A program made the position numbers and the translations under genes. Positions 39,801 through 46,941 of a stretch of DNA of 64,000 nt are shown here, in pieces (positions within the stretch are counted from its first letter, which is position 1; each line of letters begins with the position of its first letter). Source of the stretch: a virus; IMG/VR virus record IMGVR_UViG_3300030328_002066, positions 1 to 64,000 of that record; one strand, 5' to 3'. The notes below the pieces were generated by a model. That model saw only the letters and a list, made by a program, of their open reading frames with translations, did not search any database and was not told the DNA's origin.

Positions 39801-40426
39801 ACGCTACTGGATCTATTGTATATGCTGGTAGTAATACTACTATAAAAGTAAAGTTTTATGGTAACGCTGCTCCAGATACAATGTACATAGCTACAGGCGA
39901 TTCAAGAGAGTCTAGAGCGGGTGAGGTTTATAACCTATCTGAATATTCGACCACTCTTAGTAATGGCGTGCTTCAGGTAGTAATACCAGAAAATCTTACA
40001 ACTACTGGAAAGTTCCGTAAGTTTATTTTTGGTACTTCTTTTAATAGCACTATTGAGCTTTCTCCTCAGTTTATCAGAGATGAAAGAAATAACGTAGTTG
40101 AAGGTGTGTTATCCCTTAGGACTCTACACTTACAACATCATAATACGGGTACTTATAGGATTGAAAAATCTACAAGAGGACGAAGAGCTGAGGCTCTTGT
40201 ATTTAGTCCATCTGAATTAGATGGGTATACTTCCGATGGTATATTCGATCCTGACGACGCTCCTTTACCTTTCTATGAAAAGCAGGGAGAAACCTATACA
40301 AAAATTATGGGATACGCGGCTGAGACTGGCATCTTTATTGTTTCAGATTATCCTAATCCTATGAATATTGCACAAATAGAACTCAAGGGCAAGTTCACGA
40401 ATAGAACTTCGGGATTTGTCCGTTAG
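36842..40426 (+). CDS. tail tube protein B, gp12-like
   Basis: 1194 aa, much longer than T7 gp12 (794). The N-terminus RIAIPTLSGGVGRQAPPKRA followed by INEAQNLDNILVTLERSVEK is the T7 gp12 start pattern (GGVSQqp...R.pGQ..e..N...s...G). The middle holds WAQNPGVVADTDPIDVRLST and the C-terminus beta-rich domains. The extra 400 residues (about 200-560, rich in Asp, Thr and Ser) look like inserted beta domains exposed at the tail nozzle, possibly for receptor binding. It is closed by a terminator. Confidence 0.88.
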   Translation: MPTLNKNARYPSTNNRIAIPTLSGGVGRQAPPKRAINEAQNLDNILVTLERSVEKRAGTNFIRRYNNAAMTTIDNVLDDGVPTSDPRNFGALSLNDRTTSADYKFFWFQIAEDQRYLIAVNFRDAASVGAPTSTEKSNYMQIFKVTKTGFIACNLSGHNTDAMFNYFTYKDGDTTLTSDDSLSSITLGPQMLFNNKHVKAGYTSKLKTFVQTDVDAGVRLETKENISSGVPGDGTQAGVAVTLNQTAWCTVGLDGEFDTYTSAASGSSKTHYVEDTKGRKLVYFSTTPVDTEGQASVYVDGKFYVKNDQVFVSVPAGTDLSPYLLNDVSGSGNLKFSTNVDDADTYKSVQIDIPTSLRDIGVTEIQADENGTGNESVTFIINDEDKQKAFKTLDRFIINGTDLEPDRASLTGDGSASTPWKATFTTGVGYTAPATILTDIESAWDSADDSDNDDNGSFPFNISYDFAGSINLGLTMPASLSDYIDSDNITNNTYGSSYTLVFTCLRDGSSNGALSLGSVIPAYATEASSTESYFGLRSDDDGGPLAKFIPVQDWQYPDATRRYLGNQLADFSEFNFPPRSNETTLESDGSPEKEGSTVIYTRFNQPPTLMEDRVENTLKELYTDLSNGKGKIYYVENSYAGEVPGYYIIKSASETPYSLLVRTPEEYSVFDADRFPKILKLDSTTPFDGNNIENFVVENMALEERRSGNLNTNPGPEAFKDGKQTQIKSLAFFRDRLFLSAGDTVFSSRTGDFSDLWAQNPGVVADTDPIDVRLSTNKYAEVESMTPFASSLFINTGSDIQFSLKGSENNITPFTAEVSPTAFYSTSPLVDPVLLGSQIYFFAPKRAYIYFNDATVSVNQAIEVSLNCPNYLPSNYGDVTSIPGYDSLCMIDKDNRKFLYVYTNRYQGADVVQNAFFRYIYDEDLMSVNSYDNDLYFVSRQENLAEPTNKYKYFLGYQKFYENNNAIPRLDHMITFDESLTDGSGEHATGSIVYAGSNTTIKVKFYGNAAPDTMYIATGDSRESRAGEVYNLSEYSTTLSNGVLQVVIPENLTTTGKFRKFIFGTSFNSTIELSPQFIRDERNNVVEGVLSLRTLHLQHHNTGTYRIEKSTRGRRAEALVFSPSELDGYTSDGIFDPDDAPLPFYEKQGETYTKIMGYAAETGIFIVSDYPNPMNIAQIELKGKFTNRTSGFVR

Positions 40427-40441
40427 TGTTCTCTCTTTTAG

Positions 40442-40481
40442 CTCTCGGCTTTCCTTCGGGAAAGTCGGGGGTTTTCTTTTT
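40442..40481 (+). terminator. intrinsic terminator with UUCG loop
   Basis: A 13-bp stem 40442-40454/40459-40471 (several G-U), loop TTCG, then TTTTCTTTTT. Confidence 0.88.
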
Positions 40482-40492
40482 ACGGAGATATT

Positions 40493-42442
40493 ATGGCTTA
40501 TGATAGCACAATCGCTGGTTACGCAGTAGATAGAGACTACTCTAGAACGGTGAACATAGGATCTTGTAACATTCCTTTTGTCAGATCTTTTAGAATACGA
40601 GAAACATCGTTTGACTCTCATACTCTTACTATTAACCAGACTAAATTAATAGGTACTTATCCTACAAGAGCCGCCGCTTTTGGCGCTCTTGTAGGGTGTG
40701 TTAAAGCAGCAGGCGGCGGAGAAGATTCCGCTATCAAATCTATTGAAAATATGATTGACAATAATCGCGGTATATTTGAAGCGGGTATTGTTGATCGAGT
40801 AGGATCTTACGGATTAAACCGAGTAGCAGGTCTTTTAATGGAAGGTTGCAATGCTCTTGTTTTTGGTGACTCTTATTCGTACGCGTACATGAATATTGGT
40901 AGGCCAAAATCATGGCGACCTAAGAATTGGGTAGGCGGCCTAGTAATGGGAGCTAACTCATCTGGTATGCCTTCATCAGATGGACCTTATGCTACAGGAG
41001 CTACTAGTGGAGGTAGTGGTGATCCGCCTGCTTATAACTACGCTGGTAACACAACAACTTTTATTTCTGATACCGATGCAACTGAATCCGACCCGGCAAC
41101 TATAACAAGTACAGCCTGGGGAAAAACTAAATATTATAAAATTACGGGGACTATTGGTGAAAACCCTAAGATGTGGAACGGTTGGTTTAATAAAGGCGGT
41201 TTTTCAACAAACGGTGGTTTTAGCGCTGGTGTATATTTAAACGAAGACGGAACCCAAAATTACTTCTTTCCAAACGGATATACAGCTTCTGTAATTCTTG
41301 AGCAAAACCTTAATACAATAACATCGTTTAATTTGTTTCAAGGTAGTAATCAATGGCATTCTGGTAGCGGAACTCCTAACTGGTATAGAGAAATTACTTG
41401 TACTGAGACTAATCCTGCTGATTGGACAGTTACGGCACACGGTAGCGCGGATTCTAATGGACCGATTTTTAAATCATCAGCTTCTTCAGGCACTCCAGAA
41501 TTCGGCGCTATTGAACTAACAAACCCAAGTTTCACCGCTTCCCCTCTTAATGATGACGTATATTTGTCTTTACAGTCAACTGGAGATGCTCATACTAACG
41601 AGCTTATAGGCGCTTACTCTTTTGCGTTTAAATCAACAGAATCTACTAAAGGACTTTGGTTAGGCCATATAGGGTTTGGTGGTAAAAGAGCAACTGATTT
41701 TACGGCTAAAGTTAGTAACGAATATCTAAAGTTTCTAATAGATACAATGTACGATGTTGATGTATGCATTCTTCAGTTTGCTCATAATGATTTTGCTTCA
41801 GCTGTTACTGGAGCGGGTTTAAAGACTAATATAGAAGGCGCTATTAATAAAATAAGAGCCGCTGTTGCTAAAAAGGATTTACGATTCTTAGTTATTCTTA
41901 CGCAAGAAACGTCTTCTGGCGCTATTCCCTCTTCAAGTAGATCATCTGGTGTGACCGGCATTCCTGATGGAAAAATACTGAAGGGTAATTTCTACGATAA
42001 ATATAGAGATGCTTCAATAGAGCTTAGAAAACTTGTAGATGAATATAGCGATGTAGCTTTCTTAGACGATTATCAACTGCTGAAACAAACTTATTCTTAT
42101 ACCGTCGATGCCGATGCCGCTGGCACAGGCACTCCAGCAACAGCCGAAGATTGGGGATCTTTTGGTGCTTTAAAATCGTTCCAACTTACCTGGAACGACA
42201 CTACTGTCACTAATCCCTTTGGAACAGGATCTGCTGCTCTTCCTTTCTATAAACCAGAATCCTCAGACACAGTACCCGCCGCTGATCAAGGTATTCATCC
42301 TCTTATTGATACAACTGCCGAATCCGACGAAACTGACCCTGGAACCGGAACTCCAATAGTAACTGATCCAACCGTCCATGATGGTGTTAGTTTAGTAGGT
42401 AATTATGAGTGGACTGAAATTAAAGCTGTCTATGAGCTATAA
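40493..42442 (+). CDS. tail protein with SGNH/GDSL hydrolase domain
   Basis: 649 aa. The SGNH blocks are VFGDSYS (nucleophile Ser, about residue 126), FAHND in place of GxND (about 429) and DPTVHDG in place of DxxH (about 626). This family removes acetyl or other acyl groups from sugars or acts as esterase. A Gly/Thr-rich beta domain is inserted between blocks I and III (residues about 150-400). Between tail tube B and the fibre it is most likely a receptor-modifying spike that deacylates host surface polysaccharide (inference). ACGGAGATATT precedes ATG 40493. Confidence 0.75.
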   Translation: MAYDSTIAGYAVDRDYSRTVNIGSCNIPFVRSFRIRETSFDSHTLTINQTKLIGTYPTRAAAFGALVGCVKAAGGGEDSAIKSIENMIDNNRGIFEAGIVDRVGSYGLNRVAGLLMEGCNALVFGDSYSYAYMNIGRPKSWRPKNWVGGLVMGANSSGMPSSDGPYATGATSGGSGDPPAYNYAGNTTTFISDTDATESDPATITSTAWGKTKYYKITGTIGENPKMWNGWFNKGGFSTNGGFSAGVYLNEDGTQNYFFPNGYTASVILEQNLNTITSFNLFQGSNQWHSGSGTPNWYREITCTETNPADWTVTAHGSADSNGPIFKSSASSGTPEFGAIELTNPSFTASPLNDDVYLSLQSTGDAHTNELIGAYSFAFKSTESTKGLWLGHIGFGGKRATDFTAKVSNEYLKFLIDTMYDVDVCILQFAHNDFASAVTGAGLKTNIEGAINKIRAAVAKKDLRFLVILTQETSSGAIPSSSRSSGVTGIPDGKILKGNFYDKYRDASIELRKLVDEYSDVAFLDDYQLLKQTYSYTVDADAAGTGTPATAEDWGSFGALKSFQLTWNDTTVTNPFGTGSAALPFYKPESSDTVPAADQGIHPLIDTTAESDETDPGTGTPIVTDPTVHDGVSLVGNYEWTEIKAVYEL

Positions 42443-42454
42443 AAAGGAATAAAA

Positions 42455-44236
42455 ATGCCTATTCAAAGAACAAACACAAATAGGGATACTGGACAAATAG
42501 ATCCCGGAAGTGGAACATATAACTTAAGTGATAAATCGCTTAGTTGGGATACTTCAAAATCCATAAGTTCTCAGTTCATTATACTAGGTTACTTTACTAC
42601 GTTTAGTGGTGGACAAAACGTAAGCGCGTATAACTATACTAATTGGTACGATCCATATTTAATTCCTTTGTCTGAAGGAGGAACTGATTTAGTAACGTTT
42701 AACGACGCTACAGGAGCTATTAGCTTAAACAAAGCTATTAACTTAGGTACTTTTACTGTAGGTAGTACTTCTTTAACAAGACCTAAGTTTGCTGATTTAA
42801 CAAAAGTAAGAATCATAAGAGCTACTGATATTGATTCAAAAGCAAGAACCTACGCTGCTGGAACTAGAATTACTTCTGAAGGTTTAAATAATAGCTTTGA
42901 CCAGGTCTTTAATTCTGTTGCTGAATTAGAAGAAAGGCTTGTTCAAGTAGAGGGCTCTAGTTTTGAGGACACCCTTTCTTTAACGGATTTATCAGATATA
43001 CCTACTGTTGAAGTAGGAGATCGAATTTTAAAATTTAACGGAACTACTTTTGAATGGATACCTACTCCTTCTGGTAGTTCTGGTGTAAGCGGCGGCGATA
43101 TAACTGGAGTCGATCTTACTGGTGGCAATGGTATTACTATAGGAAGCGAAGCAAATACCACAAGCGGTGACTACTCAGCTACAATATCTGCGGATATAAA
43201 AACTAATGGCGGCCTTGTAATTGAGTCTAATAAGTTAGCTGTGGATTTAGCAGGTAGTTCTATAACTAATACATTAGGTATTTCTGATGGCGGTACTGGA
43301 GCTACAACAGCCTCTGCTGCTAGAACAGCTTTAGGTGTTGCTATTGGATCAAATGTACAAGCTTATGATGCCGACCTTTTAGCGCTTGCCGGATTAACTT
43401 CAGCAGCTGATAAAGGCATTCAGTTTACTGGATCTGGTACAGCTGCTACGTATACTTTAACAGCAGCAGGTAAAGCTTTACTAGATGATGCAGATGCAGC
43501 AGCACAGCGAACTACTCTTGGCTTAGGTACTGCTGCTCTTGTTGATACGGGAACAGGGGCTTCAAACGCTATTCTGGGAAACGATGCTCGTCTTACAGAC
43601 GCTCGTACTCCCGCAGATCACTCAGCAGCTAAGATTACAAGTGGTACTCTTCCAGTTGCTCGCGGAGGAACTGGGGTAACGTCTCTTCCTATGATTGCAG
43701 TAGTTACTGCCGCCGATGCTGCAGCAGCTAGAACTGTTTTAGGCGTAAGACCTGGCACTGAGGTTCAAGCATACGATGCTGACCTAGCAGCTATAGCTGG
43801 ATTAACTTCAGCAGCTGACAAAGGCATTCAGTTTACAGGCTCAGGAACAGCAGGCGTTTATACTTTAACAACAGCAGGTAAAGCTTTGTTAGATGACGCA
43901 GATGCAGCAGCTCAACGTACTACTCTAGGTGTTACAAACGTTGGTTCTTATACTGGTCAAATTGAAACGGCCTCAGATAAGACCTATACAATAGACCCCG
44001 GAGCTGCTACAGCTAGAACCATTACTGGTTTCTATATTAAGAGTGCTTCTGGTACTGTTACAGCAACGCTTAAAGTCGGAACTGATGTCGTTAAGGCTGC
44101 AAGTGTTTCTAGTTCAAGCGGAGACCAGTCTTCATTGGCTAATACAGGCGTAGCTGTTAATGAAGTTATTACTATCGTTACTTCTTCTAACTCTTCAGCA
44201 ACCGACGTAATCTTTGCGGTGGAGTATACAGAATGA
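42455..44236 (+). CDS. tail fibre protein
   Basis: 593 aa. Residues 1-165 (LSWDTSKSISSQFIILGYFT; TRPKFADLTKVRIIRATDID; NSFDQVFNSVAELEERLVQV) are the N-terminal attachment domain with a coiled-coil end, as in gp17-type fibres. The shaft contains two near-identical 54-residue repeats beginning AYDADLLALAGLTSAADKGI, each encoded by a 162-bp direct repeat. The C-terminal 90 residues (TITGFYIKSASGTVTATLKV) form the tip. It would bind the host receptor. AAAAAGGAATAAAA precedes ATG 42455. Confidence 0.85.
   Translation: MPIQRTNTNRDTGQIDPGSGTYNLSDKSLSWDTSKSISSQFIILGYFTTFSGGQNVSAYNYTNWYDPYLIPLSEGGTDLVTFNDATGAISLNKAINLGTFTVGSTSLTRPKFADLTKVRIIRATDIDSKARTYAAGTRITSEGLNNSFDQVFNSVAELEERLVQVEGSSFEDTLSLTDLSDIPTVEVGDRILKFNGTTFEWIPTPSGSSGVSGGDITGVDLTGGNGITIGSEANTTSGDYSATISADIKTNGGLVIESNKLAVDLAGSSITNTLGISDGGTGATTASAARTALGVAIGSNVQAYDADLLALAGLTSAADKGIQFTGSGTAATYTLTAAGKALLDDADAAAQRTTLGLGTAALVDTGTGASNAILGNDARLTDARTPADHSAAKITSGTLPVARGGTGVTSLPMIAVVTAADAAAARTVLGVRPGTEVQAYDADLAAIAGLTSAADKGIQFTGSGTAGVYTLTTAGKALLDDADAAAQRTTLGVTNVGSYTGQIETASDKTYTIDPGAATARTITGFYIKSASGTVTATLKVGTDVVKAASVSSSSGDQSSLANTGVAVNEVITIVTSSNSSATDVIFAVEYTE
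43361..43522 (+). repeat. fibre-shaft direct repeat, unit 1 (162 bp)
   Basis: Nearly identical to 43769-43930; both encode a 54-residue Ala/Asp-rich shaft unit ending DDADAAAQRTTLG. Confidence 0.8.
43769..43930 (+). repeat. fibre-shaft direct repeat, unit 2 (162 bp)
   Basis: Second copy of the 43361-43522 unit. Most differences are synonymous-looking or conservative. Confidence 0.8.
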
Positions 44237-44730
44237 GTAACAAATGGTTATTTTTTCCTACTCAATCATCTGGGCCACTTCAGACAATTACATTCAATAT
44301 GTCTGGTGCGCAAAACGCTTCTTCAATTTCAAGTAGTGGCCAGGAAATTATTTCGGTACTCAAAGTATCGGAATTACGTGCAGGTGGGGGTAGTGCAGCG
44401 GGCAAGCTAAGAATCTGGAATGGATCAGAAGCTGCTAATGGAGCTAACTTTTCGGGGACTGCTGGGTCGGGTGCAAATATCCAATATAAGTTTACAAGTA
44501 CAACAACTTGTCGTCAGTGGTGGCATAATTATTCTGTCTCTGCAACCTTAAACGGGGGTTCACCTATTAGTCTGAACGCCGTCAGTAGTGGGGGCAGCGG
44601 AGGCAGTGAAGACGTTGTAGGTTCTTTGGATGGCGCATGTCAGCCGGGATACTGTAATACTACAACAGCCATTAAAGGATCAGATTTTTCAAGCGGGGAT
44701 GTAATAGTCCTTACCATTACGGCTGTTTAA
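44233..44730 (+). CDS. hypothetical beta-rich virion protein (165 aa)
   Basis: 165 aa, Ser/Gly/Thr-rich and beta in pattern (SGPLQTITFNMSGAQNASSI; QWWHNYSVSATLNGGSPISL), overlapping the fibre stop (ATGA). Probably a fibre-associated or minor head/tail protein; similar Ser-rich proteins follow fibre genes in many phages. No family recognised. It has three Cys residues in its second half, two of them in CQPGYC. Confidence 0.6.
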   Translation: MSNKWLFFPTQSSGPLQTITFNMSGAQNASSISSSGQEIISVLKVSELRAGGGSAAGKLRIWNGSEAANGANFSGTAGSGANIQYKFTSTTTCRQWWHNYSVSATLNGGSPISLNAVSSGGSGGSEDVVGSLDGACQPGYCNTTTAIKGSDFSSGDVIVLTITAV

Positions 44731-44759
44731 GCCATTACTATTTAATCAAGGAAATCTAA

Positions 44760-44984
44760 ATGAATACTTTGCCTTATTACGCCGCAATTCTCGGTCACAT
44801 AAACTCTATGAAAAGCTGTTTATCAGCTGTAGCTTATGATTTTAAAGAAACTGCTCCTCGTAATGCTTTGGATGAACAGCTAATTGATGCGCTTATCGCT
44901 ACTTCTAATGAAATGTTAGCAGAAGCTGCGGCGCTTAAAACTATTAGTTACGATCCAACGCCAGAAGAGCCCGTTGATCCTTGA
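44760..44984 (+). CDS. hypothetical protein (74 aa)
   Basis: A 74-aa helical acidic protein (INSMKSCLSAVAYDFKETAP and onward). AAGGAAATCTAA before ATG 44760 is a good ribosome-binding site. Unknown function; last gene before the folded region and terminator at 44985-45123, so it closes the fibre unit. Confidence 0.65.
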   Translation: MNTLPYYAAILGHINSMKSCLSAVAYDFKETAPRNALDEQLIDALIATSNEMLAEAAALKTISYDPTPEEPVDP

Positions 44985-45086
44985 ACCTTAGGACCGTTTG
45001 CTGCTGTTGCAGCTGAAGTCGGACGTACTTGGTTACGCCATTCAGTGCAGCTAGCCCTCGGGTAGCAGCGTCGGACTTATCATAGT
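44985..45086 (+). ncRNA. folded non-coding RNA before terminator
   Basis: Hairpin GCTGC-TGTT-GCAGC (45000-45013), then AAGTCGGACG (45016-45025) pairing CGTCGGACTT (45069-45078) with one mismatch, enclosing GCTAGCCC/GGGTAGC (45050-45066). No ORF. The layout (folded about 100 bases, then terminator) repeats that at 4763 and 36007. Confidence 0.45.
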
Positions 45087-45123
45087 GGCGTTAGGGGCCT
45101 CTGTGTCCCCTAACGTCTATTTT
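45087..45123 (+). terminator. intrinsic terminator
   Basis: GGCGTTAGGGG (45087-45097) pairs with CCCCTAACGTC (45107-45117), one G-U, then TATTTT. Confidence 0.88.
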
Positions 45124-45154
45124 GTTATAAGAGAAAGATATTAAAAAGGATTGC

Positions 45155-45565
45155 ATGATGAGCATGGAATTAATTTCAATGTTAGGAGGAGGCCTTGCAG
45201 GTTTCATATTCCGATTTATGGCAATGTCCGTGGAAAATCAGCAAAAAACTACGGAGATGCTTTTACAAAAACAAGCAGCGGCAGATGACTCAGCTGATAG
45301 GGCTGCTAAGCGTGGTACTCATCTCGGTAGGCGGGTGCTCGTCTTCACCGTCTTATGGGTCCTTGCTATCGCCCCGTTCCTTGGAGCCCTCCTCGGAATC
45401 GACACCTGGGTCGAAAGCGAACGAGCCCCCTGGGACCTCTTTGGCATCTTCACAGGCGGCTGGGTGGATCTCAAAGGAATCATCGTGTTACCTGAGCTTC
45501 GCGCTGCTCTTCTTGCCGCCGTTGGTTTTTACCTTGGCGGTTCTTCCATTGCGAGAGGTAAATAA
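45155..45565 (+). CDS. membrane protein (136 aa), holin candidate
   Basis: 136 aa with a short N-terminal hydrophobic segment (ISMLGGGLAGFIFRFMAMSV), a charged helix (ENQQKTTEMLLQKQAAADDS), one clear transmembrane segment (VLVFTVLWVLAIAPFLGALL, residues about 62-81) and a C-terminal hydrophobic segment (LRAALLAAVGFYLGG). Proteins of this layout beginning MELISxLGGGLAGF are common in marine phages, with unknown role; holin function is plausible. AAAAAGGATTGC precedes ATG 45155. The second half (45310-45560) is clearly GC-richer than its surroundings and carries an overlapping frame (see 45285). Confidence 0.65.
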   Translation: MMSMELISMLGGGLAGFIFRFMAMSVENQQKTTEMLLQKQAAADDSADRAAKRGTHLGRRVLVFTVLWVLAIAPFLGALLGIDTWVESERAPWDLFGIFTGGWVDLKGIIVLPELRAALLAAVGFYLGGSSIARGK

Positions 45566-45578
45566 GAAAAATGAATGA
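45285..45578 (+). CDS. possible embedded lipoprotein in alternate frame (Rz1-like?)
   Basis: Inside the 45155 gene, a second frame from ATG 45285 reads MTQLIGLLSVVLISVGGC, a lipoprotein-type signal ending in VGGC. It is followed by a Ser/Pro-rich stretch (SSSPSYGSLLSPRSLEPSSE) like outer-membrane spanins, which are classically embedded in another lysis gene. Against it: weak ribosome-binding site, no positive charge before the signal, and an extra hydrophobic segment near its end. Confidence 0.25.
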   Translation: MTQLIGLLSVVLISVGGCSSSPSYGSLLSPRSLEPSSESTPGSKANEPPGTSLASSQAAGWISKESSCYLSFALLFLPPLVFTLAVLPLREVNKKNE

Positions 45579-45807
45579 ATCACAGATGTTTGATTTACTT
45601 CTCCTAGCTATTGGCATTGTTGCTGCTATGGTAGGAGCTGTTTTATACCGCGTGTGGGCAATACCCGCTATGCAACAAAAGATAGAGATATTGGACGAGG
45701 AACAATCTAAGGCTCGTCAACATATACACGATATGAGAAATACGCTACATGAACATGGTACAAGGATCACTGTTCTTGAGGAAACAAAGCAAGAAGCCTC
45801 TTCGTGA
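45571..45807 (+). CDS. membrane-anchored coiled-coil protein (78 aa), lysis candidate
   Basis: 78 aa: an N-terminal transmembrane helix (FDLLLLAIGIVAAMVGAVLY, residues 7-26) followed by a long charged helix (QQKIEILDEEQSKARQHIHD, then MRNTLHEHGTRITVLEE). This topology fits an inner-membrane spanin or small holin. GAGAGGTAAATAAGAAAA precedes ATG 45571. It follows the 45155 membrane protein closely, so the two may form a lysis pair separate from the early lysozyme (inference). Confidence 0.65.
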   Translation: MNESQMFDLLLLAIGIVAAMVGAVLYRVWAIPAMQQKIEILDEEQSKARQHIHDMRNTLHEHGTRITVLEETKQEASS

Positions 45808-45866
45808 AAATCAGCTTCCTCGGTTGAGGTTAGCTTCAGTTAAACTAGAAAAAAGGAAACGATACG

Positions 45867-45992
45867 ATGCCAACCGTAAAAGGTAAAAAATTCGCCTATA
45901 CAAAAAAAGGTAAGGCTGCTGCAAAAAGATATGCAAGAAAAACAGGAAAGCCTTCAACTAAACGTAAGACTGGTATGAAAAAGGGTTATTGA
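45867..45992 (+). CDS. small basic phage protein (41 aa)
   Basis: MPTVKGKKFAYTKKGKAAAK followed by RYARKTGKPSTKRKTGMKKGY. This MPxVKGKKFxYTKKGKAAAK type of micro-protein recurs in many phages near structural genes and is thought to bind nucleic acid; its role is unknown. AAAAAGGAAACGATACG precedes ATG 45867. It is below usual gene-calling length but has high coding quality. Confidence 0.8.
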   Translation: MPTVKGKKFAYTKKGKAAAKRYARKTGKPSTKRKTGMKKGY

Positions 45993-46017
45993 TATTTAAC
46001 TATAGGAGGGTGCTCCG

Positions 46018-46692
46018 TTGTCCGATAGATGTCCTTATTGTTCAGATTACGAAAGTATAAAAGAGGAACTAAAAGAGACAAAACGGAACGCAGAAAAGGT
46101 AGTAAAAGACTCCCTTGAAAACTGCGAACGCGAAAGAAGAAAGATTAAAAAGCAGTTAATGAGTATAGGTATTGTTGTTGTTGTAGCAGGGACGCTACTT
46201 GGTAAAGAGTTTGTGGATAAAGTAGCCGAATATTTAGAGAGTTTTAATTCTGTTAAGGATGCTGGATCTGATTTGATTTCAGAAGCTTTACCTAAAAACT
46301 CTAAGAATTCTTCTATACCAGGACCTTCTTTTGCCGCTAAGCCAAACGGATTTACTATAGATAATTACCACGTTTTAAAATCTACAAACATACAGCTTTA
46401 CCAAGCAGATTTAGATTTAATGTCAAATAATATGTCAATCGTCGATATAGGTTTTGACGCTTCTAGTTTTTTGGATGTTTCTACTAGACCAGATTCGCCT
46501 ATAAAACCATTTTATACCGACTGGTCATATTTTATGTTAGACGAAAAACCCAAACAAATATTACCTCAAGGTCCTTTTCAATTTGAAGGTCCTTTAGACA
46601 TAGAATTATATAATACTTCTTCCGTTCCCGGGCCTGGGGTGTTAATGTGCTTTGCACTAGGGTTACTTTTTTATAAAAGAAAACAACGATGA
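46018..46692 (+). CDS. membrane protein with PEP-CTERM-like tail
   Basis: 224 aa starting with TTG at 46018, supported by a very strong AGGAGG eight bases upstream. It has an N-terminal CPYC pair (residues 5-8), a charged coiled coil, a transmembrane segment (SIGIVVVVAGTLLGKEFV, residues about 49-66), an exported domain, and a C-terminus VPGPGVLMCFALGLLFYKRK. PGP, then a hydrophobic span, then basic residues, is the PEP-CTERM-type sorting signal abundant in planctomycetes. In a phage it suggests use of the host exosortase-type sorting system to place the protein at the cell surface (inference), or capture of a host gene. Confidence 0.65.
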   Translation: MSDRCPYCSDYESIKEELKETKRNAEKVVKDSLENCERERRKIKKQLMSIGIVVVVAGTLLGKEFVDKVAEYLESFNSVKDAGSDLISEALPKNSKNSSIPGPSFAAKPNGFTIDNYHVLKSTNIQLYQADLDLMSNNMSIVDIGFDASSFLDVSTRPDSPIKPFYTDWSYFMLDEKPKQILPQGPFQFEGPLDIELYNTSSVPGPGVLMCFALGLLFYKRKQR

Positions 46693-46889
46693 ATTATAAA
46701 ACACTTAACGAAAAACTGTATTGGTCGTTAATGAATGATCTTGAAGACTCTGAGCGGAGAAATCCTCAGCTTTACAAAGTTGTATTAGACGTTCTTAAGG
46801 AAAATAGAGATCAATTAGAGCTTACAGAAAGAAATATTGAGCAAGTTATTGAAGAGAAGATCGATCTTCCCTTTAAGTTTGGCTCTTAG
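46689..46889 (+). CDS. terminase small subunit-like protein (66 aa)
   Basis: 66 aa. The pattern MNDLEDSERRNPQLYKVVLD and VLKENRDQLEL with ...IDLPF resembles the C-terminal two-thirds of podoviral small terminases (D...R.P..Y..V..FLK.N). At 66 aa it is shorter than T7 gp18 (89 aa). It lies directly before the large terminase, the T7 arrangement, and overlaps the previous stop (ATGA). The small subunit binds packaging DNA and stimulates the large subunit. The family-B element begins at its stop codon. Confidence 0.6.
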   Translation: MNYKTLNEKLYWSLMNDLEDSERRNPQLYKVVLDVLKENRDQLELTERNIEQVIEEKIDLPFKFGS

Positions 46890-46916
46890 GCGCTAACGCC
46901 TGAGTCTAAGAGAGAG
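46889..46916 (+). promoter_or_regulatory. family-B element, copy 3
   Basis: GGCGCTAACGCC then TGAGTCTAAGAGAGAG. It differs from copies 1 and 2 by one base in the palindrome centre (TTAA to CTAA), keeping the GGCG/CGCC arms, which fits a four-pair hairpin. It starts on the stop codon of the small terminase and lies 26 bases before the large terminase ATG. Confidence 0.6.
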
Positions 46917-46941
46917 AATAATCAAATAGGAGAATACTATT

